From an uncultured Clostridium sp. (GTDB lineage Bacteria > Bacillota > Clostridia > TANB77 > CAG-508), in contig CAKNKX010000016.1 of assembly GCA_930987745.1 (NCBI GenBank), forward strand, positions 1 through 36,503: a stretch of 36,503 bases of DNA, written 5' to 3'. Below the pieces are notes generated by a model, which worked only from the letters and a program-made list of their open reading frames with translations, ran no database searches and was not told where the DNA came from. This document shows, piece after piece, positions 16,679-25,395 of the stretch (positions are counted from its first letter, which is position 1; each line of letters opens with the position of its first letter). A program made the position numbers and the translations under genes.

Positions 16679-17483
16679 TTATTTATATCTATAAAAAGTA
16701 AAATTGCAATCTTCGGTAAAACTAATATTTCCATCATTATCTAAAGTTTTTCCTTCATTTTCTAAAGGAATGTCAAAAGAGACGGTAGATTTAAATTCTT
16801 GGTCTAATTGGTTTGTAATATTTACATCAAATGATATTCTTGCTTTTATATCATCTAAAGAAACATTACATTTTTTTAAAAGTGAACCATCATAAGTGAT
16901 AGGTGTAGAAGTATCAGTAATTGTATAATCTGTTTTTATATTTTGGTTAACATAGCTAATAGTAATTGGATTTGCTAAGTTATTATATAAAACAGAAGTA
17001 TTTAAATCTGCTTCATCACTTGATGTTACATCAAACTCTAAAGTATCACCAATTAAATTTTCATCTGAAAAATCAGATTTGGCAAAATTGTTTATACTTT
17101 TAAAATATAGACCGAGGTGTACCTAAAGTTGGGCTTTTAGTAAACTCTATATTTGAAATAGAAACTTTTTTTAATGCATTTTCTAAAGTTATATCTTCTC
17201 CATTACTACTAGTTAAAAATAAAGCAATATCTGTATATTGATATAAATTCTCTATTGTAAAATTACTTACTGCCACATTTTTATTTTTAGCATCACAACC
17301 ACTAAAAAAAGTAATCTTATTTATTTTATAAACTTCTTCTTGGTTCTTATCTGCAAAAGGCAAGACAGAGTTTTCAAAGTTAATCTTTAGTACATACTTT
17401 TGAAAAAGTAAATAAGCAAGAAAGAAGACTACTATTAATAATATAACTGTTATTACAGTTAAAACAATCTTTTTCTTATCCAT
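16679..17483 (-). CDS. Membrane-anchored extracellular protein with one +1 CGG frameshift (unknown function)
   Basis: 267 aa from 17483-17115 joined to 17113-16679. AAGGAGG lies 6 nt before ATG 17483; a longer ORF to 17537 lacks such a site. One N-terminal TM (IVLTVITVILLIVVFFLAYLLF) anchors an exposed domain. The second half is Thr/Ser-rich and strand-like (DTLEFDVTSSDEADL, ARISFDVNITN). At 17114 the frame reads CGG T after LGTP. Skipping C gives GGT, and the resulting frame is open for 144 codons to a TAA at 16679-16681. It is not a recognised family. It is upstream of, and likely co-transcribed with, the acyl-CoA synthetase. Confidence 0.75.
17111..17114 (-). other. CGGT +1 frameshift site 4 (membrane protein)
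   Basis: Minus-strand CGG (C at 17114), preceded by CCT and followed by T, so the resumed codon is GGT. It is the one site of the nine where the fourth base is not A. Confidence 0.8.
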
Positions 17484-17594
17484 AAATTCCTCCTTAAAAG
17501 ATAGATATATAATATTACAAAAGAAAAATAAAATCAAGATGTATCAAGCGATATTTACTTCTTTTATTACTATAAAAATTTCCAAAATTTAAAA

Positions 17595-17623
17595 TTGACA
17601 AAAAAGGTCGAAAAAGGTAAAAT
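17595..17623 (+). promoter_or_regulatory. Promoter of the glucosaminidase gene
   Basis: TTGACA (17595-17600), 17-nt spacer, TAAAAT (17618-17623), about 17 nt before ATG 17640. An open frame reading back to 17595 is therefore promoter, not coding sequence. Confidence 0.7.
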
Positions 17624-17639
17624 TGTTGTAGGTGATAAA

Positions 17640-18899
17640 ATGAAATCAAAAGATAAACAAAAAAGAAACAAAAGGCTAAAAGTAACAGTTAAAAATTTAA
17701 TCGGACTAGTAGCTTTTATTATTAGTATATTATACATAATAATATTTTATAACTTTTACTTTGTAAATAATGATGTATATGCTAAAGAAACAGATGCAGA
17801 AGTTACAAATGTTACTATTAGTAATGCTAAAGAAGTCAATTTAGACGAAATAATAGAAACTAATTCAAACCAAGGGAAAAAAGAAGAATTTTATACAGAA
17901 GAAGCAGAATTAGAATATTTAACAACATATAGAAATAATAGCTCACTACCTAAAGGAACAATTCAAGTTGTTCAAGAAGGAAGAGAAGGAAAACAGGAAG
18001 TAACTAAAAAAAGAACATATGAGAATGATGAAATTGTATCTGAAGAAATAGTAAATACAAAAATAACTAAAGGTGCAATTAATAAGATTGTAGAAGTAGG
18101 TACAGGAAGTTATAGAGCAAATTATGAAGTAAAAGTGGGAGACAAGGTATTTGTTACATCTGATAGATTATCAGTAATGTTAGAACCAGATGAAAATTCG
18201 CAAAAAATGTATACATTAGCACAAAATGATGAATTAAAAGTGTTAGAGATTGTAGGAGAATGGTATTATGTATCATTTGGAACAAAAAAAGGATATGTAA
18301 AAAAAGAAGCAACAACATATATAGATGTAAATGCAAAACAAGAAGAAAATAGCGGTAGTTCTAGTAGTACAGGTGGAAATGAAAAGTCAAAATCTGAACT
18401 TATATCTACTTTGAGCTTTAATATGGCTTTAAATAAACCAAGTGGATTATCATTAGAACAATTTAAGAAGATTTTAACAGATGATAAAGATACAAACAAT
18501 GTATTTTCAGATAATGCAGAATATTTTTATTACATAGAAAAACAATATAATATAAATGGGGTTTTTGTTGCAGCAGTAGGTATACACGAAAGTGGATGGG
18601 GAACATCAAAAATCTCTTTAGAAAAATATAATTTATTTGGTTATGGTGCATATGACAGTAGTCCATATAACAGTGCTTATGATTTTTCAGACTATTCAGA
18701 AAGTATAGATTTAATTGCAAGGGTATTTGTAAAATATTATATAAATCCAGCAGGAACAAGCATTTATGGAGGAGAAGTAGCATCTGGTAAATATTATAAT
18801 GGTTCTACCTTAAGTGGAGTTAACACTAGGTATGCAACAGATAAAAACTGGGCAAATGCTGTATATAAACATATGGAATATTTATACAATAAATTATAA
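17640..18899 (+). CDS. Cell-wall N-acetylglucosaminidase with TM, G5 and SH3 domains
   Basis: 419 aa from ATG 17640 (AGGTG upstream). There is a basic N-terminus and one TM (NLIGLVAFIISILYIIIFYNF), then a G5-like domain (about 85-150: EEFYTEEAELEYL, GTIQVVQEGREGKQEVT, DEIVSEEIVNTK). A bacterial SH3 domain follows (about 165-225: VTSDRLSVMLEPDENSQ, GYVKKE), then a Ser/Gly linker, then a C-terminal glucosaminidase domain with AAVGIHESGWGTSKIS (catalytic Glu) and YNLFGYGAYD. It hydrolyses peptidoglycan outside the membrane. No CGG breaks are present. Confidence 0.88.
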   Translation: MKSKDKQKRNKRLKVTVKNLIGLVAFIISILYIIIFYNFYFVNNDVYAKETDAEVTNVTISNAKEVNLDEIIETNSNQGKKEEFYTEEAELEYLTTYRNNSSLPKGTIQVVQEGREGKQEVTKKRTYENDEIVSEEIVNTKITKGAINKIVEVGTGSYRANYEVKVGDKVFVTSDRLSVMLEPDENSQKMYTLAQNDELKVLEIVGEWYYVSFGTKKGYVKKEATTYIDVNAKQEENSGSSSSTGGNEKSKSELISTLSFNMALNKPSGLSLEQFKKILTDDKDTNNVFSDNAEYFYYIEKQYNINGVFVAAVGIHESGWGTSKISLEKYNLFGYGAYDSSPYNSAYDFSDYSESIDLIARVFVKYYINPAGTSIYGGEVASGKYYNGSTLSGVNTRYATDKNWANAVYKHMEYLYNKL

Positions 18900-19000
18900 A
18901 AAAATCTTGCTATTTTTCTTAATTTATTGTATGATATAAAAGTATAGAAATTAAAAGGAAAAAATAGCCATAGGAAGGATTTTTAGAAAGGGGCAAATAA

Positions 19001-19415
19001 ATGAAAAAAGCAATAGCGGTAGTTATGATATTAATACTGATTGTAGGAATGCTTTCTATTTTTAATAATGTATATGCAACAGAAGAAACATCAGTAATAG
19101 ATGAAACAACAGAAAGTAAACTGGTTGAACTAAAATCAAATATGGCAAACTCGTTAGAAGATTACCAAGAAAAATATGGTTCAGATGCTTACCGGACTAG
19201 TAGCATACATTTTAAATATAGTTAGAATATATAGTATTCCACTATGTTTTTTAGGAATTGCAATTGGTGCAATTCATCAATACATAATTGGTATTAGAAA
19301 ATTAGATACCTTAGAAAAGGGTATGGGATTAATTGTAACTTTTGTTACAATATTAATTATATGCCAAGTTTTACCACTAGCATTTGCAGTGTTTGTAAAA
19401 TTTGGAAGGGGGTAA
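19001..19415 (+). CDS. Secreted two-TM pilin-like (VirB2/TrbC-like) small protein with one +1 CGG frameshift
   Basis: 137 aa from 19001-19192 joined to 19194-19415. AAAGGGG precedes ATG. A signal peptide (MKKAIAVVMILILIVGML…NVYA) is followed by an acidic 35-residue stretch, then two TMs (AYILNIVRIYSIPLCFLGIAI and MGLIVTFVTILIICQVLPLA) with a basic loop between. This layout resembles VirB2/TrbC pilin-like proteins; homology is not proven. At 19193 the frame reads CGG after SDAY, and skipping C gives GLVAYIL and both TMs. Without the shift both TMs are lost. Its stop is 3 nt before the next gene's ATG. Confidence 0.75.
19193..19196 (+). other. CGGA +1 frameshift site 5 (pilin-like protein)
   Basis: In-frame CGG (codon 65), preceded by TAC. 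Skipping C19193 reads GGA and enters the 73-codon frame with both TM segments. Confidence 0.83.
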
Positions 19416-19418
19416 CAA

Positions 19419-21803
19419 ATGAAAGTCTTATTTGCTGTAAGTAATGAAGAAATATCAGAATCTATTGTAAAAAAATATCAAAAAGAATATAAACAGATTA
19501 TTTCATATAAAAATGTTTATTACTTTAATGCAATAATAAAAGAATTACAAAAAGATAAAACATATGATAGAGTTGTTATAAGTGAAGACCTTGAAGCCTT
19601 TACACACACTCAATATGACCAAATTGATAAATTTATATTTGAAAAATTAGATAATATTAGTGATGAAGCTTCTAACTCAAAAGGAGCTGATATTCCAATT
19701 ATCCTAATTTGTTCAGATAGAAGAACAAAATCAGAAGAAATATTAGTAAAACTATTTGGAATAGGTGTATATAACGCAATAATTGGAAATGACAGAAGTG
19801 TTGACGAAGTTTGTAGATTAATAAATAGACCACGTTCTAAAAAAGAAGCAAAACTATATTATAAAATAGAATCAGAAGAAGTAAACTATCAGGCTGAAAA
19901 CGAAAATGATGTTAGTGAAGTTGAAATTCAAAATATTTTAGCACATTATAAAAGATTAGGAAAAAATGAGGATAGATATGTAGATAGTTTTAACAATATT
20001 GCTGCACAATATAATGATACACAATTAAGAGTTATATCAAAATTTTTACCTTTAAATGTAAGAGCAGTTTTAGAAGAAAGATCACCAAAATACCAACAAA
20101 TAATGTCTTTTAATAATAGTGTTTCAAACAATTTAAGATATAGAAATAGTAAAGAGAAAAAAGAGGCAGAACAAGGCACAAGTGAAAAATTATTAACTCC
20201 AAAAACGAAAGAACAAATTTTGACAAAGCCAGTAGTTATACCTTCAGCAGTAAATATGCAAGGTGCTAAAAAATTATCTAAAAAAGTAAGTAGACCAGAA
20301 GAAAAACAAGTAGAACATAATGAGATAATGCCAGAAGTTGATAATACACCTAAAGAGGTAAAACAAGTAGAAAAGGTAGAAAAACCACAACAAGAAGTAG
20401 CACAAGTAACACCAGAGCCAGTAAAAAGAGGAAGAGGAAGACCACGTAAAAATGCTGTACCAGTTCAAGAAAGTGTGGAAAATCCACCAGTAAAAAGAAA
20501 AAGAGGAAGACCACGTAAAAATCCTATTCCAGAAGAGGTAGAAGAAATAGAAGAAGTAGCGCAACTTCCGCTAGAAGAACCAGAAGAAGAACCAAAAGTA
20601 GAACAAGTTTTAGAACCAGTTATAGAACCGGTGGAAGATTTAAATGTATTACCAGGATTTGGTGATGGACTTGAAGATGAAGAAGATGAAGAAGAAACTA
20701 CAGGAAATCATTTAGAAAATATATTTGAAACAGTTCCTAATAATACTGAAAGCAATAATGAACCTGAAGAATTAGGTGCATTACCAGGATTTGACGATTA
20801 TGATGAAGAAGAGGAAGAAAGTTCTAAAAACGAGACAGAATATGAACCAATAAATACTAATTTTAATGTAAGTCCAATTACAAATAATATACCAAATAGA
20901 ATAAATCAAAATTATGAACCAACAATAGATTTATCTAGATTACTTACACCTGATAAAAAAATTGTAAGTTTTGTTGGAACAAGTAAAAATGGAACTTCAT
21001 TTATAGTAAATAATGTTGCAGAATATTTATCATCACAAGGAGTAAACACAGCAATATTAGATACAACAAGAAATAGAAATTCATATTATATCTATACCAA
21101 AAATGAAGAAGGGTTAAGAAGTATTGCAACAAAATCTATAGAGAACTTAGCAAATGGAGTGCCTTCAGGAATAAGTGTTAATAAAAATCTAACAGTATAT
21201 ACTTCACTTCCTGATGAAGAAGATACAATTACTAATGTGGATAGAATTTTAGAAACATTACTTCAAAAACATTCTTTAATATTAATAGATACAGATTTTG
21301 AAACACCAATTGGATATTTTAAAGAATCAATGGAAACTTATTTGGTTCAATCTTTAGATATATTAACAATACAACCACTAACAGCTTTTTTAAGAGAGTT
21401 AAAAGCTAAAAATGTATTAGATGAGAAAAAATTAAGAATAATATTAAATAAAGTTGTAAGAATAAGAGGAATCTCTGAAAAAACAATAATTGGTGGTATG
21501 GCATATTATAATGACCCAGCAATGTCATTTATGACAGAATTGTTTGATAGAAATCTTATAAAATATATTTCAATTCCTTTTGAAGAAGAAATATATGCAA
21601 AATACTTAGAGGGAATAATAGAATGTGAAGTAACTCTAAAAGGATATTCAAAAACCTTTATGCAAATTCTAAAAGAACTTGCAAGTATGGTATATCAAGG
21701 AGGAGGACAAGGGGCTGGTTCATATAAGCCACCATCAATACAAAATAATGGTTTTTCACAAAGTATGAATGACACATTAGACCAAATGAAAAGAAGTTTT
21801 TAA
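19419..21803 (+). CDS. MinD/CpaE-like protein with receiver-like N-terminus and two AT-hooks
   Basis: 794 aa. The N-terminal 130 residues resemble a receiver-like fold (MKVLFAVSNEE, DRVVISEDLEAF, IPIILICSDRR, GVYNAIIG), as in CpaE. The middle is acidic and low-complexity and contains two AT-hook motifs, RGRPRK at about 339 and 362. From about 510 there is a ParA/MinD-like ATPase domain: KIVSFVGTSKNGTSF (deviant Walker A in which the second Lys is missing) and HSLILIDTDFETPIGY (Walker B-like). This could be a DNA-linked positioning ATPase with altered catalysis. It lies between a pilin-like gene and a GAF/GGDEF-like gene. Confidence 0.7.
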   Translation: MKVLFAVSNEEISESIVKKYQKEYKQIISYKNVYYFNAIIKELQKDKTYDRVVISEDLEAFTHTQYDQIDKFIFEKLDNISDEASNSKGADIPIILICSDRRTKSEEILVKLFGIGVYNAIIGNDRSVDEVCRLINRPRSKKEAKLYYKIESEEVNYQAENENDVSEVEIQNILAHYKRLGKNEDRYVDSFNNIAAQYNDTQLRVISKFLPLNVRAVLEERSPKYQQIMSFNNSVSNNLRYRNSKEKKEAEQGTSEKLLTPKTKEQILTKPVVIPSAVNMQGAKKLSKKVSRPEEKQVEHNEIMPEVDNTPKEVKQVEKVEKPQQEVAQVTPEPVKRGRGRPRKNAVPVQESVENPPVKRKRGRPRKNPIPEEVEEIEEVAQLPLEEPEEEPKVEQVLEPVIEPVEDLNVLPGFGDGLEDEEDEEETTGNHLENIFETVPNNTESNNEPEELGALPGFDDYDEEEEESSKNETEYEPINTNFNVSPITNNIPNRINQNYEPTIDLSRLLTPDKKIVSFVGTSKNGTSFIVNNVAEYLSSQGVNTAILDTTRNRNSYYIYTKNEEGLRSIATKSIENLANGVPSGISVNKNLTVYTSLPDEEDTITNVDRILETLLQKHSLILIDTDFETPIGYFKESMETYLVQSLDILTIQPLTAFLRELKAKNVLDEKKLRIILNKVVRIRGISEKTIIGGMAYYNDPAMSFMTELFDRNLIKYISIPFEEEIYAKYLEGIIECEVTLKGYSKTFMQILKELASMVYQGGGQGAGSYKPPSIQNNGFSQSMNDTLDQMKRSF

Positions 21804-21834
21804 GTCACAAATATAGATAAGGAGGAAAGTAGAA

Positions 21835-22974
21835 TTGATAATAGCAGTAGTTGTCATTTTAGTTTTAATTGTACTAGGTTTAATAGTATATAATGTAACA
21901 ATTCATAAAAAGATTCAAAAATTTAAAAACATGAATCAAAAAATCACAAATCTATATGTTGTGCAAGATTTTATGAATGCAATAGGAGAAGCATCTTCAG
22001 TTGAGGATAAAATAAAGAAAATTAACGATATTTTAATAGAAAGATATGAAATTAAATATTCTACAATAGTAGTATTTGATGGTGCAGAATATCAAGTAAA
22101 AGCTTCTAACGTAGATGAAAAACACTGGGAAGCATTAAAAAGTTTGCATGAAGTGGACATGTTTAAAGATAGTATAGAAACAGCAACACCTAAATATGTA
22201 ACAGTAAATAATGATAATGAAAGATTGCCTTATCAAAAAATGGAATTTGGAAGAGCAAAATCTGCTATTTTCTTTCCATTGTATATAGATAATGTATATA
22301 TTGGATATTGGATTATAGAAAGTGGAACTCCACATGATTTTGATAATGTTGATACAACTGTTTTGGAGGTTATAAAAGAAAATATAGTATCTGTATTAAA
22401 AACAGTTGTACATCAAAAAACATTAGAGACAATAGTAAGAAAAGACTTGTTCTCTGGACTATATTCAGAAGAATATTTATATGGAGAAGGAAAAAGAATA
22501 ATAGACCAATATACAATTTCAACTATTTGTATGTTTAAAATTATTAACTTACCTGAAATAAATAAAAAATATAGTAGAGAATTAGGAAATAAAGTAATAA
22601 CAACAGTAAGTAATATAATAAAGGAAAATATATCAGAAGAATATGTTTTTGTAAGATATATGGGACCAAAATTTGTTATAGCCTTTTCTGGAGTAGAGGC
22701 AGAAGGAGTTGCAGACTTTTTAAATGATATAAAAGCAAAACTAGAGCAAACTAAAATTTATTTAACTGATGATGAAATAGAAGAAGCAAATTTGGAAGTA
22801 AAAACCAAATCAGTAAAAGCACAAGAAGAAGTAGAAAGAGAAATAGCAATTCCAAGATTAAACTTTGTTATTTCTTCTTATTACAAAGGAACTGGTTTAG
22901 AAGAAGTTCTAAAAAAAGAAGAAGAATATTTAGATACAGCAAATCCAAATGAAAGTGACATAACAAATATATAA
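21835..22974 (+). CDS. Membrane-anchored GAF protein with degenerate GGDEF domain
   Basis: 379 aa starting at TTG (AAGGAGG 9 nt upstream). One N-terminal TM ([15 protein letters not shown]) is followed by a GAF domain at about 40-180 ([39 protein letters not shown]). A GGDEF-like domain follows ([30 protein letters not shown]) in which the GGDEF loop is MGPKF, so cyclic-di-GMP synthesis is not expected. It may bind a nucleotide or act as a scaffold. It is co-directional with the MinD/CpaE-like gene. Confidence 0.8.
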   Translation: MIIAVVVILVLIVLGLIVYNVTIHKKIQKFKNMNQKITNLYVVQDFMNAIGEASSVEDKIKKINDILIERYEIKYSTIVVFDGAEYQVKASNVDEKHWEALKSLHEVDMFKDSIETATPKYVTVNNDNERLPYQKMEFGRAKSAIFFPLYIDNVYIGYWIIESGTPHDFDNVDTTVLEVIKENIVSVLKTVVHQKTLETIVRKDLFSGLYSEEYLYGEGKRIIDQYTISTICMFKIINLPEINKKYSRELGNKVITTVSNIIKENISEEYVFVRYMGPKFVIAFSGVEAEGVADFLNDIKAKLEQTKIYLTDDEIEEANLEVKTKSVKAQEEVEREIAIPRLNFVISSYYKGTGLEEVLKKEEEYLDTANPNESDITNI

Positions 22975-22988
22975 AAGGAGGTAACAAT

Positions 22989-23246
22989 ATGGAATTTGAC
23001 AAAACAATGAGCTTTCAAGTAGAAAGAGAAGAAAATGCAAAATGTAAAGAGGTTTTAAAAGAAGTATATGAAGCCTTACAAGAAAAAGGATATAATCCAA
23101 TAAATCAAATAGTTGGATATATCTTATCAGGAGACCCAACATATATTACAAGTCATAAAGATGCAAGAAATAAAATAAGAACAATCGAAAGAGACGAATT
23201 ATTAGAAAAAATGGTAAAAAATTATATAGGATTAGATGAAGAATAA
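22989..23246 (+). CDS. ireB: IreB-family regulatory phosphoprotein (UPF0297)
   Basis: 85 aa, AAAGGAGG before [44 protein letters not shown] and the [16 protein letters not shown] segment are the family signature. In Enterococcus the protein is a substrate of the IreK Ser/Thr kinase and regulates antibiotic tolerance. Its place before ruvX and DUF1292 is the conserved Firmicute gene order. The tail overlaps the possible upstream start of ruvX. Confidence 0.95.
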   Translation: MEFDKTMSFQVEREENAKCKEVLKEVYEALQEKGYNPINQIVGYILSGDPTYITSHKDARNKIRTIERDELLEKMVKNYIGLDEE

Positions 23247-23247
23247 T

Positions 23248-23685
23248 ATGAGAATTTTAGGTATAGATTATGGAGAAGCAAGAGTAGGAGTTGCAATAAC
23301 AGATGCTCTTAATATTACAGCACAAGGGCTAGAAACAATTGAAAGAAAAAATTCAGATAAAATTGTTTTAAGAAGGCTGGATGAAATTTTAGCAAACTAC
23401 AATGATGTAGATACAATTGTAGTTGGAATGCCTTTGTATTTAGATGGTAATATGTCGCCAAGAGCAAAAGTGACTTCAGAATTTGTTCATAAACTAAAAT
23501 GTAAATATAACAAAATGAAAATTGAAACAATAGATGAGAGACTAACAACAGTAGAAGCTCATAAAACAATGAATTTTTTAAATGTAGATAAGACTAAAAA
23601 GAAAAATATTGTAGATACTATTTCTGCGGTGTATATTTTAGAAACTTATTTAAATAAATTAAAAAATGCATTGCAAAAAAAATAA
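23248..23685 (+). CDS. ruvX: RuvX/YqgF putative Holliday junction resolvase
   Basis: 145 aa from ATG 23248; ATG 23236 in frame is a possible longer start. ILGIDYGEARVGVAITD, VVGMPLYLDGNMSPRA and TIDERLTTVEA are the RNase H-fold YqgF signature with its conserved Asp and Glu. The family acts in pre-16S rRNA 5'-end maturation and/or recombination. The start overlaps the end of ireB. Confidence 0.93.
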   Translation: MRILGIDYGEARVGVAITDALNITAQGLETIERKNSDKIVLRRLDEILANYNDVDTIVVGMPLYLDGNMSPRAKVTSEFVHKLKCKYNKMKIETIDERLTTVEAHKTMNFLNVDKTKKKNIVDTISAVYILETYLNKLKNALQKK

Positions 23686-23733
23686 AAATAGGTTATCATA
23701 ATGGTGATAATAAAAATTGAAAGGAGAAAAAAT

Positions 23734-24042
23734 ATGGACGAAAATTTTGAAGGAGAAGAATTAGATAACATTGTAATTTTAAATGATGAAGATGGAAACG
23801 AAGTAAAATTTGAATTTTTAGATTTAGTTGAATTAGATAATGAGGAATATGTAGTATTACTACCAGTTACAGAAGATGGAGAAGAAGAAGAAGGTGAAGT
23901 AGTAATATTAAAAATTGAAGATTCAGATGATGAAGATTCAGATGAAGAATCATATGTAAGTATTGATGATGAAGAAGTATTAAATAAAGTATTTGAAATA
24001 TTCAAAGAAAAATTCAAAGATGATTTTGATTTTGTTGACTAA
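23734..24042 (+). CDS. DUF1292 protein (YrzB-like)
   Basis: 102 aa, AAAGGAG before ATG 23734. The N-terminal DNIVILNDEDGNEVKFEFLDLVELDNEEYVVLLPV is the DUF1292 core, followed by an extremely acidic stretch. Function is unknown, but it is a constant neighbour of ireB and ruvX. An upstream ATG at 23701 has no ribosome binding site. Confidence 0.92.
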   Translation: MDENFEGEELDNIVILNDEDGNEVKFEFLDLVELDNEEYVVLLPVTEDGEEEEGEVVILKIEDSDDEDSDEESYVSIDDEEVLNKVFEIFKEKFKDDFDFVD

Positions 24043-24077
24043 TTTAAAATAAGATATTGTAAAAATTATAAAAAATT

Positions 24078-24120
24078 GATATACTTAAAAAGGATAAAAA
24101 TTTTAAGTATATCTTTTTTT
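24078..24120 (+). terminator. Rho-independent terminator after DUF1292
   Basis: Stem gatatacttaaaa / ttttaagtatatc with a loop of about 10 nt and a T-run. Confidence 0.9.
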
Positions 24121-24145
24121 AAAATTAACAATAGGAGGGGTACAA

Positions 24146-24634
24146 ATGAAAAATTTTTCAACATGGATGTTAGTATTATTTATGATTATGTTCTGGGTAT
24201 TTAGAGTAATAGTTGTTCTAATGGATGAATTAAACTTAGACTTTGGAGGGATAGAGCCTTTAAATGCCAGTTTAGAAATAATCTTATGCTTTGTAGTATT
24301 TGTTTGTATAATATTAGTAGTAAAAAGAAAAATGATTGGTGGACTATTATATTTACTTTCTTATGGTATGTATTTTGGTGTGAATGTATATGACAGTATA
24401 AACGGAATAATTAATGTAACAACAGAATCAGCATCAAACTTAATTAATTACACAAATATATTTATATCAATAGTTGCAATGATTTTAGCTGTTGCAGTAG
24501 TTTTGGACTTATTAGCAGATAAGAGTAGAAAATTAAATCCAAAAGACAAAAAAACTGATTGGTTTTATAAAAACAAAGACTTTGACAGAAAACTAGATGA
24601 TAGAGCAGATAAAAACAATTATAGAACATTATAA
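24146..24634 (+). CDS. Four-TM membrane protein, unknown function
   Basis: 162 aa, AGGAGGGG before ATG. Four hydrophobic segments: WMLVLFMIMFWVFRVIVVLM, LEIILCFVVFVCIILVV, MIGGLLYLLSYGMYFGVNVY and IFISIVAMILAVAVVLDLL. The basic, charged tail (KLNPKDKKTDWFYKNKDFDR) is probably cytoplasmic. I do not recognise a family. Confidence 0.75.
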   Translation: MKNFSTWMLVLFMIMFWVFRVIVVLMDELNLDFGGIEPLNASLEIILCFVVFVCIILVVKRKMIGGLLYLLSYGMYFGVNVYDSINGIINVTTESASNLINYTNIFISIVAMILAVAVVLDLLADKSRKLNPKDKKTDWFYKNKDFDRKLDDRADKNNYRTL

Positions 24635-24740
24635 TAGATGATGTAGATAGAAAAAAGGATGAATTATAAATAAATAGTTCATTCTTTTTTAAAAATACAC
24701 GAACATTTTTCTTATTTATGATGAAATTTTAGGAAAAAAA

Positions 24741-24749
24741 TGGTATAAT
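24741..24749 (+). promoter_or_regulatory. Extended -10 promoter of the HAM1-like gene
   Basis: Perfect TGGTATAAT at 24741-24749, followed 11 nt later by GGAGG and ATG 24773. The -35 is weak, as usual with extended -10 promoters. Confidence 0.75.
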
Positions 24750-24772
24750 AACATAGTATGGAGGAAGATAAG

Positions 24773-25375
24773 ATGAAAAAAATATTATTTGCAACAGGAA
24801 ATAGAAGTAAGAAAAAAAGATTTGAAAAAGGATTAATGGAAAATGGAATAGAAGTGATTTCTCTAAAAGATATAGATTTGAAACTAGAATCCAAAGAAAA
24901 GGGAAAAACTGCAATAGAAAATGCATTAATAAAAGCAAGAGAGGGATTTAAAAAGTCACATATCCCAACCATTGGTATGGATGACACATTATACTTAGAA
25001 AATGTTCCAGAAGAAGAACAACCAGGATTGTTCGTAAGAAGAGTAAATGGTAAAACTTTAAATGATGATGAAATGTTAGAACATTATACTAATCTAGTAA
25101 AAAAATATGGAGTAAATGGGAAAATAAATTGTAAATGGGTTTATGGTTTAGCTGTCATAAATGAAAAAGGAGAAGAAAATACATACACATGGGATAAAGC
25201 AGGATTTTATATAGTAGATAAATTATCAGATAAAAGAGATCCTGATTATCCATTAAATTCTATTTCAAAATATGAAAAAATAGATAAATATTTTACAGAT
25301 GTAACAGAAGAAGAAAAAGAAAAATTGAAAGTAACAGAAGATGATGTAGTAGATTTTATTGTAGGGCATGTTTAG
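24773..25375 (+). CDS. HAM1/RdgB-like non-canonical NTP pyrophosphatase, second copy
   Basis: 200 aa from ATG 24773 with GGAGG at 24760-24764; the ATG at 24758 lies within the leader. KKILFATGNRSKKKRFEKGL (T/SxNxxK-type), PTIGMDDTLYLENVPEEEQPGLFVRR (conserved Asp) and the C-terminal KRDPDYPLNSIS segment fit the ITPase family, though the middle diverges. It is distinct from the copy at 7560, so the window carries two. Confidence 0.8.
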   Translation: MKKILFATGNRSKKKRFEKGLMENGIEVISLKDIDLKLESKEKGKTAIENALIKAREGFKKSHIPTIGMDDTLYLENVPEEEQPGLFVRRVNGKTLNDDEMLEHYTNLVKKYGVNGKINCKWVYGLAVINEKGEENTYTWDKAGFYIVDKLSDKRDPDYPLNSISKYEKIDKYFTDVTEEEKEKLKVTEDDVVDFIVGHV

Positions 25376-25395
25376 AAGAAATAAAAAGAAAGCGG

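Noticed and set aside
17595..17639. N-terminal extension of the glucosaminidase from TTG 17595
   Set aside because: TTGACA and TAAAAT with 17-nt spacing occupy this stretch, and ATG 17640 starts the basic-plus-TM N-terminus.
25393..25395. A tenth frameshift at the CGG just before ATG 25396
   Set aside because: The upstream frame has a stop shortly before, so this CGG lies in untranslated leader if translation begins at 25396 or 25429.
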